A stretch of 64,000 nt of DNA from Flavobacterium litorale (lineage in GTDB: Bacteria; Bacteroidota; Bacteroidia; Flavobacteriales; Flavobacteriaceae): contig NZ_CP080429.1 in NCBI RefSeq assembly GCF_019613795.1, forward strand, positions 1,972,501 to 2,036,500, read 5' to 3'. The notes under the pieces are model-generated. The model saw only the letters and a list, made by a program, of their open reading frames with translations, had not been told where the DNA came from and did no database searches. Of this stretch, positions 16,508 through 25,699 are shown piece by piece. How positions within the stretch are numbered: position 1 is the stretch's first letter; every line of letters begins with the position of its first letter. Both the position numbers and the translations under genes were made by a program.

Positions 16508-19150
16508 ATGAGCGAAGATAATTTAGAACCTTTAGAAGGAGAACACTTTTACGATAAACAGGAGCATCCCGAGCAGCAGGATACCATTACTAAAGTAACT
16601 GGTATGTATAAAGACTGGTTTCTGGATTATGCCTCCTATGTTATACTAGAGCGTGCCGTACCTGCCATAGAGGATGGCTTTAAACCCGTACAACGTCGTA
16701 TAATGCACTCACTTAAAGAGCTGGACGACGGGCGTTATAATAAGGTAGCCAATGTAGTAGGGCATACCATGCAGTATCACCCACACGGCGATGCGAGTAT
16801 TGGCGATGCCATGGTACAAATAGGGCAGAAAGATTTATTGATAGATACACAAGGGAACTGGGGTAACATCCTTACAGGCGATGGTGCTGCGGCCTCGCGT
16901 TATATAGAGGCACGCCTTTCTAAATTTGGGCTTGATGTTTTATATAGCCCTAAAATTACACCATGGCAACTATCCTATGATGGTAGGCGTAACGAACCGA
17001 TAAACCTACCTGTAAAATTCCCATTACTACTAGCACAAGGTGCAGAGGGTATTGCTGTAGGTTTATCTACCAAAGTATTACCACACAATTTTAACGAGCT
17101 TATAGATGCCTCAATAAAAATCTTAAAAAATAAACCGTTTACCCTATACCCCGATTTTCCAACGGCAGGTATTGTCGATGTTTCTGGCTATAACGATGGT
17201 ATGCGTGGTGGTAGGGTACGGGTGCGCGCACGCATATCGCAACTGGATAAAAGTACACTTGTTATTACCCAAATACCTTTTAGTACCAATACTACTTCGC
17301 TTATAGATAGTATTTTAAAAGCGAATGATAAAGGTAAAATCAAAATAAAGAAAATCGAGGATAATACTGCTGCCGAAGTGGAAATTGTAATCCATTTGCC
17401 AACAGGAGTATCGCCCGATAAAACGATAGATGCATTGTATGCCTTTACAGCCTGCGAAACATCGGTAGCACCATTAGGTTGCGTTATCGAGAACCATAAA
17501 CCACTGTTTATTGGGGTAAGAGATATGCTTAAAATATCTACCCAACGTACGGTTGACCTTTTAAAACGAGAATTAGAAATTCAGCTTGACGAACTCGAAG
17601 AGCAATGGCATTTCCAGTCGTTAGAGCGTATTTTTATCGAAAACAGAATTTACCGCCTTATAGAGGAAGAAGAAACTTGGGAGGGTGTTATTAAAGCGAT
17701 TGATGAAGGTTTAAAACCATTTACAAAACACTTAAAGCGCGCTGTAACCGAAGAAGATATTGTTAGGCTTACCGAAATACGCATAAAGCGGATCTCTAAA
17801 TTCGATATTGATAAAGCCCAAGAGAAAATAGAGGCTTTAGAAGCTAGTATAGCACAGGTAAAACACGATTTGGAAAACCTTACCGATTTTGCTATCGCCT
17901 ATTTCCAGAACCTTAAAACCAAATATGGTAAGGGTAGGGAGCGCAAAACAGAATTAAGGAGTTTTGATACTATAGAGGCTACTAAAGTAGTACTGCGCAA
18001 TACAAAACTGTATGTAAACCGCGCCGAAGGTTTTATAGGTACAGGTTTAAAAAAAGACGAATACGTAGCTGATTGTAGTGATATTGATGATGTTATTGTT
18101 TTTTTACGCGATGGTAGCATGATGGTTACCAAAGTAGACGTAAAAACCTTTGTAGGGAAAGATATTATATACATATCTATTTTTGATAAGAGCGACAAGC
18201 GTACTACCTATAATATGATTTATCGTGACGGTAAACCAGGACCATCCTATGTAAAACGGTTTAATGTTACTGCAATAACCCGTGATAAACTGTACGATTT
18301 AACTACAGGTACAAAAGGCTCACAGGTACTATATTTTTCAGGCAATCCTAATGGGGAGGCCGAAGTAGTAACTGTATTATTGCGTCAGGTAGGCAGCATT
18401 AAAAAACTGAAATTTGAAATTGATTTTGCCGATATTGGTATTAAAGGACGTGCTTCGCGTGGTAATACGGTTACCAAATACCCTATACGTAAGATAGAAC
18501 TGAAAGAAAAAGGGATTTCTACCTTAAAACCACGACGTATTTGGTTTGACGATACGGTACAACGCCTTAACGTAGAGGGTAGAGGAGAACTACTTGGAGA
18601 GTTCCGTGCTAACGATAGGTTGTTAATTGTAAATCAGTCGGGTAAAGTAAAAACAATTATACCAGAACTTACTACACATTTTGACGATGGTATGATAGTA
18701 TTGGAAAAGTGGGTGCCCAAAAAACCAATTTCTGCTATATATTACGATGGTGAGAAGGAGCGCTATTACGTAAAACGCTTTTTAATAGAAAACGAAAACA
18801 AAGAGGAAGTATTTATTACCGAACATCCTAACTCGCAACTCGAAATTGTATCTACGGATTACCGTCCTGTTGCTGAGATTATATTCTCCAAAGTTAGAGG
18901 GGTACAAAAAGAGGCTTTGGTTACTAGTTTGGAAGATTTTATTGCTGTAAAAGGTATTAAGGCACTGGGTAACCAAATTACGACGGATAAAGTACGGCAA
19001 ATAAACTTGTTGGAACCGTTACCTTTTGAAGCTCCAGAGGAAGAAATACCTGAAGAGATGGAGGTTAAAGATGAAGATACACTATCTGCCGATACTACCC
19101 CTGATGGGAAAGAGGAAGATGATGGACAGATTACCATGAGTTTGGATTAA
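16508..19150 (+). CDS. parC: DNA topoisomerase IV subunit A (type IIA, GyrA/ParC family)
   Basis: Predicted 880-residue cleavage subunit. It starts with KDWFLDYASYVILERAVPAIEDGFKPVQRRIMHSLKE (winged-helix region), then has HPHGDASIGDAMVQIGQ and AAASRYIEARLSKFG with the active-site Tyr (about residue 134). The GyrA-like tower and coiled coil (about 380-480) follow, then beta-pinwheel blades. No canonical GyrA box is obvious, which fits ParC. The C-terminal tail is highly acidic (PEEEIPEEMEVKDEDTLS). It partners with parE upstream; the cell's own gyrase would be elsewhere. Confidence 0.95.
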   Translation: MSEDNLEPLEGEHFYDKQEHPEQQDTITKVTGMYKDWFLDYASYVILERAVPAIEDGFKPVQRRIMHSLKELDDGRYNKVANVVGHTMQYHPHGDASIGDAMVQIGQKDLLIDTQGNWGNILTGDGAAASRYIEARLSKFGLDVLYSPKITPWQLSYDGRRNEPINLPVKFPLLLAQGAEGIAVGLSTKVLPHNFNELIDASIKILKNKPFTLYPDFPTAGIVDVSGYNDGMRGGRVRVRARISQLDKSTLVITQIPFSTNTTSLIDSILKANDKGKIKIKKIEDNTAAEVEIVIHLPTGVSPDKTIDALYAFTACETSVAPLGCVIENHKPLFIGVRDMLKISTQRTVDLLKRELEIQLDELEEQWHFQSLERIFIENRIYRLIEEEETWEGVIKAIDEGLKPFTKHLKRAVTEEDIVRLTEIRIKRISKFDIDKAQEKIEALEASIAQVKHDLENLTDFAIAYFQNLKTKYGKGRERKTELRSFDTIEATKVVLRNTKLYVNRAEGFIGTGLKKDEYVADCSDIDDVIVFLRDGSMMVTKVDVKTFVGKDIIYISIFDKSDKRTTYNMIYRDGKPGPSYVKRFNVTAITRDKLYDLTTGTKGSQVLYFSGNPNGEAEVVTVLLRQVGSIKKLKFEIDFADIGIKGRASRGNTVTKYPIRKIELKEKGISTLKPRRIWFDDTVQRLNVEGRGELLGEFRANDRLLIVNQSGKVKTIIPELTTHFDDGMIVLEKWVPKKPISAIYYDGEKERYYVKRFLIENENKEEVFITEHPNSQLEIVSTDYRPVAEIIFSKVRGVQKEALVTSLEDFIAVKGIKALGNQITTDKVRQINLLEPLPFEAPEEEIPEEMEVKDEDTLSADTTPDGKEEDDGQITMSLD

Positions 19151-19172
19151 ATAAATTATAGTTTGCAATAAT

Positions 19173-19208
19173 AAAAAGGCGATAACCATTATAGTTATCG
19201 CCTTTTTT
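19173..19208 (+). terminator. Terminator after parC
   Basis: A 14-bp stem (AAAAAGGCGATAAC with GTTATCGCCTTTTTT) around a 7-nt loop, followed by a T tract, 22 bp after the parC stop. Confidence 0.92.
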
Positions 19209-19226
19209 AGTGGAACTTCTTTAAAA

Positions 19227-19261
19227 GAAACTACCCTACCAATTGCTAACAGGGTAGCTTC
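19227..19261 (-). terminator. Terminator of the DUF4397-repeat gene
   Basis: Minus-strand GAAGCTACCCT pairs with AGGGTAGTTTC, followed by TTTT, 26 bp after the stop codon at 19287. Confidence 0.75.
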
Positions 19262-19286
19262 TTAACACTCATATATAAAAAAACTA

Positions 19287-21647
19287 TTACTTTCTAATTA
19301 CAATTTTTTGTTGCGATGTTACACCGTTTGCATTTAGCTGTAACATATACATACCATTCTGCAATCCGTTTACATCTATAGTGCCCGATGTGTTGGCACT
19401 CATAACACTTCTACCCGACATATCGTAAATAATATAATCAACAGTATCTGCAAATGGTGCATTTATTGTTAATGTTGACGATGCTGGGTTAGGGTATATT
19501 ACAAAATTATCACTCTCAAAATCTGTTACACTAAGTGGTAATGCTGTTAACTCTACAAGACCTCCGCCTGTAGCTGTAGCAGCCCATAATCCGAATCCAG
19601 GACCATTACTATTATCACCAGGACTAAGAAAACCACTTGCCAATACTGTAATTGCTGCTCCATTTAAACTTAAGTCAGCTAAATTTGCTTCGTATGATGC
19701 TACTGTGCTACCACCATCTGCAGTTGTTACGTTAAGTACGTAATTAGCTGTAGGCAATTCAAGATACATGTCTTCAAATTCACCATATTCTATATCATCC
19801 ACAAGTATACCTGCACCGTTTGCTGTTACATCTACCATTGGTGCATCAGTAGCACCATGGAATACTAGTACATCTGTATTTGCACCATCTGTAGCTGTTT
19901 CTCTACCCATGCCATATACATAAATTTCAAAAGGTGTACTAGGAGAGTATCCATTTTCACTTACAATACCATTAGCTACAAGTACATAGGTTTGTCCTGG
20001 CGTTAATGTTGTGGTAAGGTTATAAATACTTTCTGCAGAAGAGGCACTATCGGCACCTGCTACATCTATAGATATTGCCTCTCCAGCTGGTGCATCAATA
20101 AATGCACTTGCCGTACGGAATTCAAAATTATTAATCAGCATATTATCATCTAAGTATACATCTACTACTGCTGCACCTAAATCTGCTGCATTGTGTATTA
20201 CTTGTACTCTTGCTGTAGTTATTTGTGGTAATTCAACAAGTGCTCCACCATTAGCTGTAGCAGCCCATAACCCAAAAGCTGGACCGTTACTATTAACATC
20301 AGGGTTAAGGAAACCGCTGGCTAATACTGTAATTGCTGCTCCATCTAAACTTAGGTCGGCTAAATTAGCTTCGTATGCTGCTATTACTATGTTATCGTCT
20401 GGTGTGGTAACATTTAACGTATAGTTTGCAGTAGGCAACTCAAGGTAGTTTTCTTCGAATTCGCCGTACTGAATATTATCTACTAATACTCCCACTCCGT
20501 TAGCTGTTACATCAACTATAGGAGCGTCTGTAGCCCCATGGAATACCAGTACATCAGTATTTGCACCGTTCATTGCCATTTCTCTACCCATATCATAAAC
20601 ATATAACTCAAAAGCACTATCTGGGCTATAACCAGAGTCACTTACAATACCGTTAGCAACAATTATATATGTTCCTCCTGGCTCCAGTGTTGTAGTAAGG
20701 TTGTATATACTGTCTGCTGATGATGCACTACCGCCACCCGCTACATCTATTGATATTGGGGTATCTGCAGGTACATTTACAAAAGCACTCGCCGTACGGA
20801 ACATAAAATTGTCAATAAGCATCTCATCATCAAGATATACATCAACAGGTGTTGCACCAAGGTCTGCTGCGTTATGTATTACCTGTACTTTAGCTGTTGC
20901 TAATGGTAGTTCAAGTAGTGGTCCACCAGCAGCAGTTGCTACCCATATACCAAATGCTGGACCATTACTATTCATAGAAGGGTCTAGGAAACCACTTGCC
21001 AGAGCTGTTATAGCACTTCCAGCAAGCTCTAGCTCTGCTAATGGTACTTGGTACGAAGCTACTACATTAGCTCCAGATTCGTCTGTTATGTCAATAATAT
21101 AATCATCTTCTATTAACTCTAAATAAGCGTCATCAAACGATGGGTACGATATATTATTAAGTATAGTACCTACAGGTACACTTGTTTCAACAACATCTAC
21201 CGTAGGAGCATCTGTTGAGCCATGGTGTATCAGCATATCTACCTGATTAGCACCCATTGCTGTTTCTCTAGCTCCAGCAAATACTGATAATTCAAATAGT
21301 TGATCAGGCATATATCCTGTATCGCTAACAATACCGTTTGCAACAAGTATATACGTTTCGCCATCCATAAGTGTAGTGGTTAGGTTGTAAAGGCTTTCTG
21401 CAGATGATGTACTGTTAGCAGGTGCTACATCAATCGAGATTTCCACACCAGCATCAATATCAACAAAACCTGAGGCAGTACGGAATTCGAAATTATCAAT
21501 AAGGATGTTATCATCTAAGTATACATCTACCACCTCTGCAGCAAGATCTGCAGAATTGTGGATTACTTGAACCCTTGCTGTTTGGGCTACTGCCGCCACA
21601 CTAAAAAGCGAAAGTAACACCATAAATACGTTTGTAAAATTTTTCAT
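19287..21647 (-). CDS. Secreted protein with three DUF4397-type repeats and a T9SS sorting domain
   Basis: Predicted 786-residue protein. It has a Sec signal (about 1-21), three near-identical repeats of about 230 residues, each beginning ARVQVIHNSADLAA...VDVYLDD and ending ITVLASGFL...NGPAFGLW, and a C-terminal type A T9SS domain (FVIYPNPASSTLTI...QQKIVIRK) that targets it to the outer surface via type IX secretion. The repeats match the DUF4397 pattern of extracellular beta domains, whose function is unknown. The DNA repeats may shorten or lengthen the gene by recombination. It is transcribed alone. Confidence 0.88.
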   Translation of the reverse strand: MKNFTNVFMVLLSLFSVAAVAQTARVQVIHNSADLAAEVVDVYLDDNILIDNFEFRTASGFVDIDAGVEISIDVAPANSTSSAESLYNLTTTLMDGETYILVANGIVSDTGYMPDQLFELSVFAGARETAMGANQVDMLIHHGSTDAPTVDVVETSVPVGTILNNISYPSFDDAYLELIEDDYIIDITDESGANVVASYQVPLAELELAGSAITALASGFLDPSMNSNGPAFGIWVATAAGGPLLELPLATAKVQVIHNAADLGATPVDVYLDDEMLIDNFMFRTASAFVNVPADTPISIDVAGGGSASSADSIYNLTTTLEPGGTYIIVANGIVSDSGYSPDSAFELYVYDMGREMAMNGANTDVLVFHGATDAPIVDVTANGVGVLVDNIQYGEFEENYLELPTANYTLNVTTPDDNIVIAAYEANLADLSLDGAAITVLASGFLNPDVNSNGPAFGLWAATANGGALVELPQITTARVQVIHNAADLGAAVVDVYLDDNMLINNFEFRTASAFIDAPAGEAISIDVAGADSASSAESIYNLTTTLTPGQTYVLVANGIVSENGYSPSTPFEIYVYGMGRETATDGANTDVLVFHGATDAPMVDVTANGAGILVDDIEYGEFEDMYLELPTANYVLNVTTADGGSTVASYEANLADLSLNGAAITVLASGFLSPGDNSNGPGFGLWAATATGGGLVELTALPLSVTDFESDNFVIYPNPASSTLTINAPFADTVDYIIYDMSGRSVMSANTSGTIDVNGLQNGMYMLQLNANGVTSQQKIVIRK

Positions 21648-21675
21648 GAGTTATATTTTTTTGTTTAACATTAAT

Positions 21676-21683
21676 CAAAATTA
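21676..21683 (-). promoter_or_regulatory. Candidate -7 box of the DUF4397-repeat gene
   Basis: The minus strand reads TAATTTTG, 28 nt before the start codon. The -33 element is not clear. Confidence 0.45.
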
Positions 21684-21835
21684 GATAAACAAAACTGTTT
21701 TAAATGCATTAGAAGTCTAATTATAAGAAATAATTAACTTTTGCTTTAAAATGTTAAAAATTAAGTATAATTCTGATATGTAGGATTTTAATTATTGTTT
21801 TATTGTTAATAGTGTTATTTTATAGTAAAATTGAT

Positions 21836-21869
21836 AAAAAAAGAAGCCGCCTAATATTAGGCAGCTTCT
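21836..21869 (-). terminator. Terminator of terC
   Basis: GAAGC(C/A)GCCTAATATTAGGC(C/A)GCTTC is an almost perfect palindrome, followed on the minus strand by seven Ts. It lies 28 bp after the terC stop. Confidence 0.88.
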
Positions 21870-21897
21870 GGGGTTATTACTATTTGTAGTTTACTAT

Positions 21898-22671
21898 TTA
21901 TTGTTTTTTCTTCCTCATTTTCATGTTTAAAAATTCTACTGCTAGCGAAAAAGCGATGGCAAAATATAAGTAACCTTTTGGTACCGCACCAACATGTTGC
22001 CCTGCAAGTTCAGCGTTAGATAGGTGCATACTTTCTGTAATTAGCATAAACCCAATAAGAATTAAAAAGGCAAGCCCTAGTATTTGTATGGATGGGTTGG
22101 CATTTACAAACTTGCCTACAGGTACGGCAAATAACATCATAACACCTACCGATATTACTACTGCGGTAATCATAATATAAAGCGCACCTTCCAGTCCGTT
22201 AGTCATACCTACAGCGGTAAGTATAGAATCTACCGAGAAAATAAGGTCGATAAGTAATATTTGCACAATTACATTCGAGAACGACTTTTTGGCTTGTTCG
22301 CCAAGCGATTTTTCTTCTTCACCCTTATAGTCTACCTTTTCACGAATTTCTTTGGTACTCTTGTATATTAAGAATAGTCCACCTAAAAACAGTATGAGTG
22401 CTTGCCCCGTAAAACTTGCGCTGAAAAAGCCCCAGTTAATATCAAATAACGATGCCTTCATGGCTATAAGTAGGGTAATACCAAATAGCATGGCAATACG
22501 CATAAACATGGCGAGGAATAAACCGATGCGTGTAGCGCGTTTTCTTTTCTCTTCGGGTAATTTTCCTGTTACAATAGATATAAAAATAATGTTATCGATA
22601 CCGAGTATAATTTCCAGAAATGTTAGTGTTAGTAGTGATATCCAAGTATCAGGATTGGCTAAAAAATCCAT
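21898..22671 (-). CDS. TerC-family integral membrane protein
   Basis: Predicted 257-residue protein with about seven membrane helices. The TerC/Alx family signatures LTFLEIILGIDNIIFISIV (first helix, with an intramembrane Glu and Asp) and VQILLIDLIFSVDSILTAVGM (Asp in a later helix) are both present. Family members export Mn2+ or other metals, often linked to pH or membrane-protein metalation. Between them is a charged cytoplasmic loop (KSTKEIREKVDYKGEEEKSLGEQ). It is only 10 bp downstream of a lipoprotein gene on the same strand, so they are likely co-transcribed. Confidence 0.92.
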   Translation of the reverse strand: MDFLANPDTWISLLTLTFLEIILGIDNIIFISIVTGKLPEEKRKRATRIGLFLAMFMRIAMLFGITLLIAMKASLFDINWGFFSASFTGQALILFLGGLFLIYKSTKEIREKVDYKGEEEKSLGEQAKKSFSNVIVQILLIDLIFSVDSILTAVGMTNGLEGALYIMITAVVISVGVMMLFAVPVGKFVNANPSIQILGLAFLILIGFMLITESMHLSNAELAGQHVGAVPKGYLYFAIAFSLAVEFLNMKMRKKKQ

Positions 22672-22681
22672 AGTTTATATA

Positions 22682-23056
22682 TTAATTTATTTTAGTAACA
22701 GTTCCTTTTTGTTTGTTAGTATCGCCCACAATAGAAAATTCAAACGTGTACGAATCGTCTTGTGTAGTTAAAATTTTCATGTGTACTGCTTTTTCCTCCT
22801 GCATATTTTTAGGGTGTATTTTTTTTAATACATACTCACAATCATTTATCCAGCGTACTGATGAGGTATCTACTTTCCCTTCAAACGTTTCAATTTCTAT
22901 ACTATCATTACGCTCAAAGTAAGTTACTTTTTTTTCGCCATCAATATCATATTCAAATTTAAATTTACCTGTTTTAAACGTGGTACAATCCCTTTCTTGG
23001 TTGTAACAAGATGCCAACAGTAATAATAGTGGTAAACATAATAATAATCGGTTCAT
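22682..23056 (-). CDS. Small lipoprotein, function unknown
   Basis: Predicted 124-residue protein with lipobox LLLASC (Cys at about 17). The mature part is a compact beta-rich domain (FKTGKFKFEYDIDGEKKVTYFERNDSIEIETFEG, then DSYTFEFSIVGDTNKQKGTVTK). This is reminiscent of small uncharacterised Bacteroidota lipoproteins; no named family is assigned. It probably shares a transcript with terC. Confidence 0.75.
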   Translation of the reverse strand: MNRLLLCLPLLLLLASCYNQERDCTTFKTGKFKFEYDIDGEKKVTYFERNDSIEIETFEGKVDTSSVRWINDCEYVLKKIHPKNMQEEKAVHMKILTTQDDSYTFEFSIVGDTNKQKGTVTKIN

Positions 23057-23110
23057 TATTTCGAATTATTTAATTTTTTTGAGGCTTCATCGGCAAAGTT
23101 TCGGTTTACC

Positions 23111-23329
23111 TTATCCAAACATACTTTTCATTATGGTTTTTATCCCTCTGGCAAACATAAGCATGCCTAACAGGCAAAAAATAATGCCCAAGCCTAGCAC
23201 GGGTATGTAAAGCGGGTGCCCTTGATTTTTAAAGGAACTGTGTATTATGGTAGGACCTACAAAAAATAGGGGTATTGCCCACGCCATAAATGAAAGTCCT
23301 TTCATCAATATTTTTCTATCTGTTGGCAT
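23111..23329 (-). CDS. Small two-helix membrane protein (DUF6095-like)
   Basis: Predicted 72-residue protein with two membrane segments (about 12-30 and 43-64) and a positively charged C end. The composition and the GLSFMAWAIPLFFVGPTIIHSSF segment match the small DUF6095 family of Flavobacteriaceae, of unknown function. Its start overlaps the end of murQ by 14 bp, so translation is probably coupled. Confidence 0.75.
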   Translation of the reverse strand: MPTDRKILMKGLSFMAWAIPLFFVGPTIIHSSFKNQGHPLYIPVLGLGIIFCLLGMLMFARGIKTIMKSMFG

Positions 23330-24131
23330 AATGTTCTATTGCGGTTCGTACATTTTTATGTTTGTTAAGTAGGGTAGTGGCTTCGGTTTCAGAAATGTTT
23401 AGCTCGTCCATTATCATACGTATACCACGATTAACTAACTTATGGTTACTAAGTTGCATATCTACCATTTTGTTTCCTTTAACGCGCCCTAACTGAATCA
23501 TTGCTGCTGTAGATATCATGTTGAGTACCAATTTTTGCGCTGTACCCGCTTTCATTCGGGAACTTCCCGTAACAAACTCAGCACCTGTTACTACCTCAAT
23601 AGGGTATTGTGCTACGGCTGCTAGTGGGCTGCCTGCATTACAGGTAATGCAACCTGTAGCAATGCCATTAGCATTGCATTGTTCCAATCCGCCAATTACA
23701 TAAGGGGTAGTACCCGATGCTGCTATGCCTACAACAATATCATTACTGGTAATACTGTACTCGTTTAAATCTTGCCAAGCTTGGGTTTTATCGTCTTCGG
23801 CAAATTCTACTGCTTTTCGTATTGCGGTATCGCCTCCAGCAATAATACCAATAACAACATCAAAAGGAACACCAAAGGTAGGAGGGCACTCTGAGGCATC
23901 TACAATACCCAAACGTCCGCTAGTACCTGCACCAATATAAAATAGCCTGCCACCCTTTTTTAGTTGTGTTATTATTTTGGTTACTAAGCTTTCTATTTGT
24001 GGTAATGCTTTTTCTACAGCAAGCGGAACGGTTTTATCTTCGTTGTTAATGTTGTGTAGCAGGTTTGCTACCGACATTTTTTCTAGATGTTCATATTTAG
24101 AGCTTTCCTCTGTAGTTCGTGTAAAAGACAT
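23316..24131 (-). CDS. murQ: N-acetylmuramic acid 6-phosphate etherase
   Basis: Predicted 271-residue SIS-fold enzyme that cleaves the lactyl ether of MurNAc-6-phosphate, giving GlcNAc-6-phosphate and D-lactate in peptidoglycan recycling. Signatures are GRLFYIGAGTSGRLGIVDASECPPTFG (about 62-88), GIAASGTTPYVIGGLE, and the EFVTGSSRMKAGTAQKLVLNMIST motif containing the catalytic region. The length is slightly shorter than the enterobacterial enzyme but typical for Bacteroidota. It sits in a tight four-gene operon (methyltransferase, ZIP transporter, murQ, small membrane protein). Confidence 0.95.
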   Translation of the reverse strand: MSFTRTTEESSKYEHLEKMSVANLLHNINNEDKTVPLAVEKALPQIESLVTKIITQLKKGGRLFYIGAGTSGRLGIVDASECPPTFGVPFDVVIGIIAGGDTAIRKAVEFAEDDKTQAWQDLNEYSITSNDIVVGIAASGTTPYVIGGLEQCNANGIATGCITCNAGSPLAAVAQYPIEVVTGAEFVTGSSRMKAGTAQKLVLNMISTAAMIQLGRVKGNKMVDMQLSNHKLVNRGIRMIMDELNISETEATTLLNKHKNVRTAIEHYANR

Positions 24132-24155
24132 GCTTAAATTACATTTAGCGTAAAA

Positions 24156-24878
24156 TTATAGAAAATATGCCATAATAACGCCTAATATAATAACTAAAAG
24201 TTTCGCCAAATTAAATTTATGCCCTTCGCTACTTTCAAATATTATTGTAGATGATATATGAAAGAGTATACCAATTACAATAGCAGATATTTCGGTATAA
24301 TAACGGCTTATAAACGATAACTGATCTGAGATTAAAGTACCTAGAGGAGTCATTACAGCAAATGCCACCATAAACAATAAAATGGCTGTTTTATTAAGTC
24401 CCGAATTAACAAAAAAAGCAGTAAGTATAATGGCAATAGGGAAGTGGTGTATGGCAATACCCCAAGCTAAATCGTGATGATGGCTTACTGGCATTCCCTC
24501 CAGCAATGCATGGATACACAAACTAATAAATAACAACCATGGCATACTGCTACTGTGTTCATGCCCTTGCCCATGTACATGCCCATGCTCTGCACCTTTA
24601 GAGAAATACTCCAGTATAATTTGGAATATTATCCCAATCATTATAAATAACCCTACTGGGTTATTGTGGTTGTGGTTATGCCCATGATTGTGCCCTTCAT
24701 GCCCTCGTAATACGCTTTCATACACTTCGGGCAACAGGTGCATTACGGTAAGCGAAAGTAAAAATGCACCACTAAACGCCAATAGTAGTTTAATACTCTT
24801 TTTGTTGCTTGGCTTTAATATTAAAGCAACTGCGTAACCCAAAACTACCGATAGTAGTGGAAGGATGTATATCATCAT
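24156..24878 (-). CDS. ZIP-family metal transporter
   Basis: Predicted 240-residue protein with about seven or eight membrane helices. The transport helices carry the conserved His and Glu residues (SLCIHALLEGMPVSH, and GIAIHHFPIAIILTAFF). Two His-rich loops (GHEGHNHGHNHNHNNPVG at about 59-76, and HGHVHGQGHEHSS at about 98-110) are typical Zn/Fe-sensing segments. It likely imports divalent metals such as Zn2+. The ATG overlaps the stop of the upstream methyltransferase gene (TAATG), so translation is coupled. Confidence 0.9.
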   Translation of the reverse strand: MMIYILPLLSVVLGYAVALILKPSNKKSIKLLLAFSGAFLLSLTVMHLLPEVYESVLRGHEGHNHGHNHNHNNPVGLFIMIGIIFQIILEYFSKGAEHGHVHGQGHEHSSSMPWLLFISLCIHALLEGMPVSHHHDLAWGIAIHHFPIAIILTAFFVNSGLNKTAILLFMVAFAVMTPLGTLISDQLSFISRYYTEISAIVIGILFHISSTIIFESSEGHKFNLAKLLVIILGVIMAYFL

Positions 24879-25615
24879 TACTTAAAAATCATAATTAAAC
24901 GTCCCGACTCATTTTTGTGGAATTTGCGTAGCTTATAGTCACCAAAAACATCCAGCAGGTAAATACCTGCTTTTTCCATCATGGTTTCAAAATCGTTGCG
25001 GGTTAGTGCCCTAACGCACTCGGTATAATGGTGTTCTTTACCTTTATCCAAAAAATTTATTTCTTTAATAATATGATTGTCTTCGTAGTAACGTTTTATA
25101 TGAAAATCGATACCTTCAACTGTTTTAACTTCTTCGGGTACAAGGTTGTTTAATACGTAATCAACATTCATAAAATCAATTACCGCAAAACCATATTCGG
25201 TAAGGCTATTGCGCATTGCTTTTAGTGTGGTAAGGTTATCTTCGTCGTGCTTAAAATAGCCAAAGCTCGTAAACAGATTAAATATAGCATCAAATTTTTC
25301 CTCAAAAGGCTCACGCATATCGTGCACCTTAAAGTGCAACGTATCATTGCTGAATTTTGAGGCTGCTGCGATGCTATTTTCAGATAAATCGGCTCCCGTA
25401 ACGTCGTATCCTAATTCGTTTAAGTAAATAGAGTGCCTACCTTTACCACATGCTAAATCTAGTATTTTAGCGTTTTCTGGTAAGTTAAGATAGTTAGTAA
25501 GATTGTCCATAAAAACACGAGCCTCAGTGCAGTCTCTGTCTTTATATAATATATGATAGTAAGGTGTATCGAACCACGATGCAAACCAGTTACAGTTCTC
25601 TTTTTGCATTAGCAA
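24878..25615 (-). CDS. Class I SAM-dependent methyltransferase
   Basis: Predicted 245-residue protein with a Rossmann-like methyltransferase domain. Motif I is KILDLACGKGRHSIYLNELGYDVTGADLSENSI (about 57-90), the post-I acidic residue is in the GADLS segment, and FDAIFNLFTSFGYFKHDED is motif IV. The GKGRHS form is typical of small-molecule methyltransferases of this group. The substrate cannot be predicted. It is the first gene of the murQ operon. Confidence 0.85.
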   Translation of the reverse strand: MLMQKENCNWFASWFDTPYYHILYKDRDCTEARVFMDNLTNYLNLPENAKILDLACGKGRHSIYLNELGYDVTGADLSENSIAAASKFSNDTLHFKVHDMREPFEEKFDAIFNLFTSFGYFKHDEDNLTTLKAMRNSLTEYGFAVIDFMNVDYVLNNLVPEEVKTVEGIDFHIKRYYEDNHIIKEINFLDKGKEHHYTECVRALTRNDFETMMEKAGIYLLDVFGDYKLRKFHKNESGRLIMIFK

Positions 25616-25699
25616 TAATTTGTGGGTGCAAATTTATTAATAATTATCGTAACGCAAGCATAGAATTTAAATAATTGCAACTTTGTTGCGATAGTGGTG

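Noticed and set aside
20701..21102. Open frame antisense to the DUF4397 repeats
   Set aside because: It mirrors the repeats (Ser/Ala-rich) and does not extend beyond them; a shadow.
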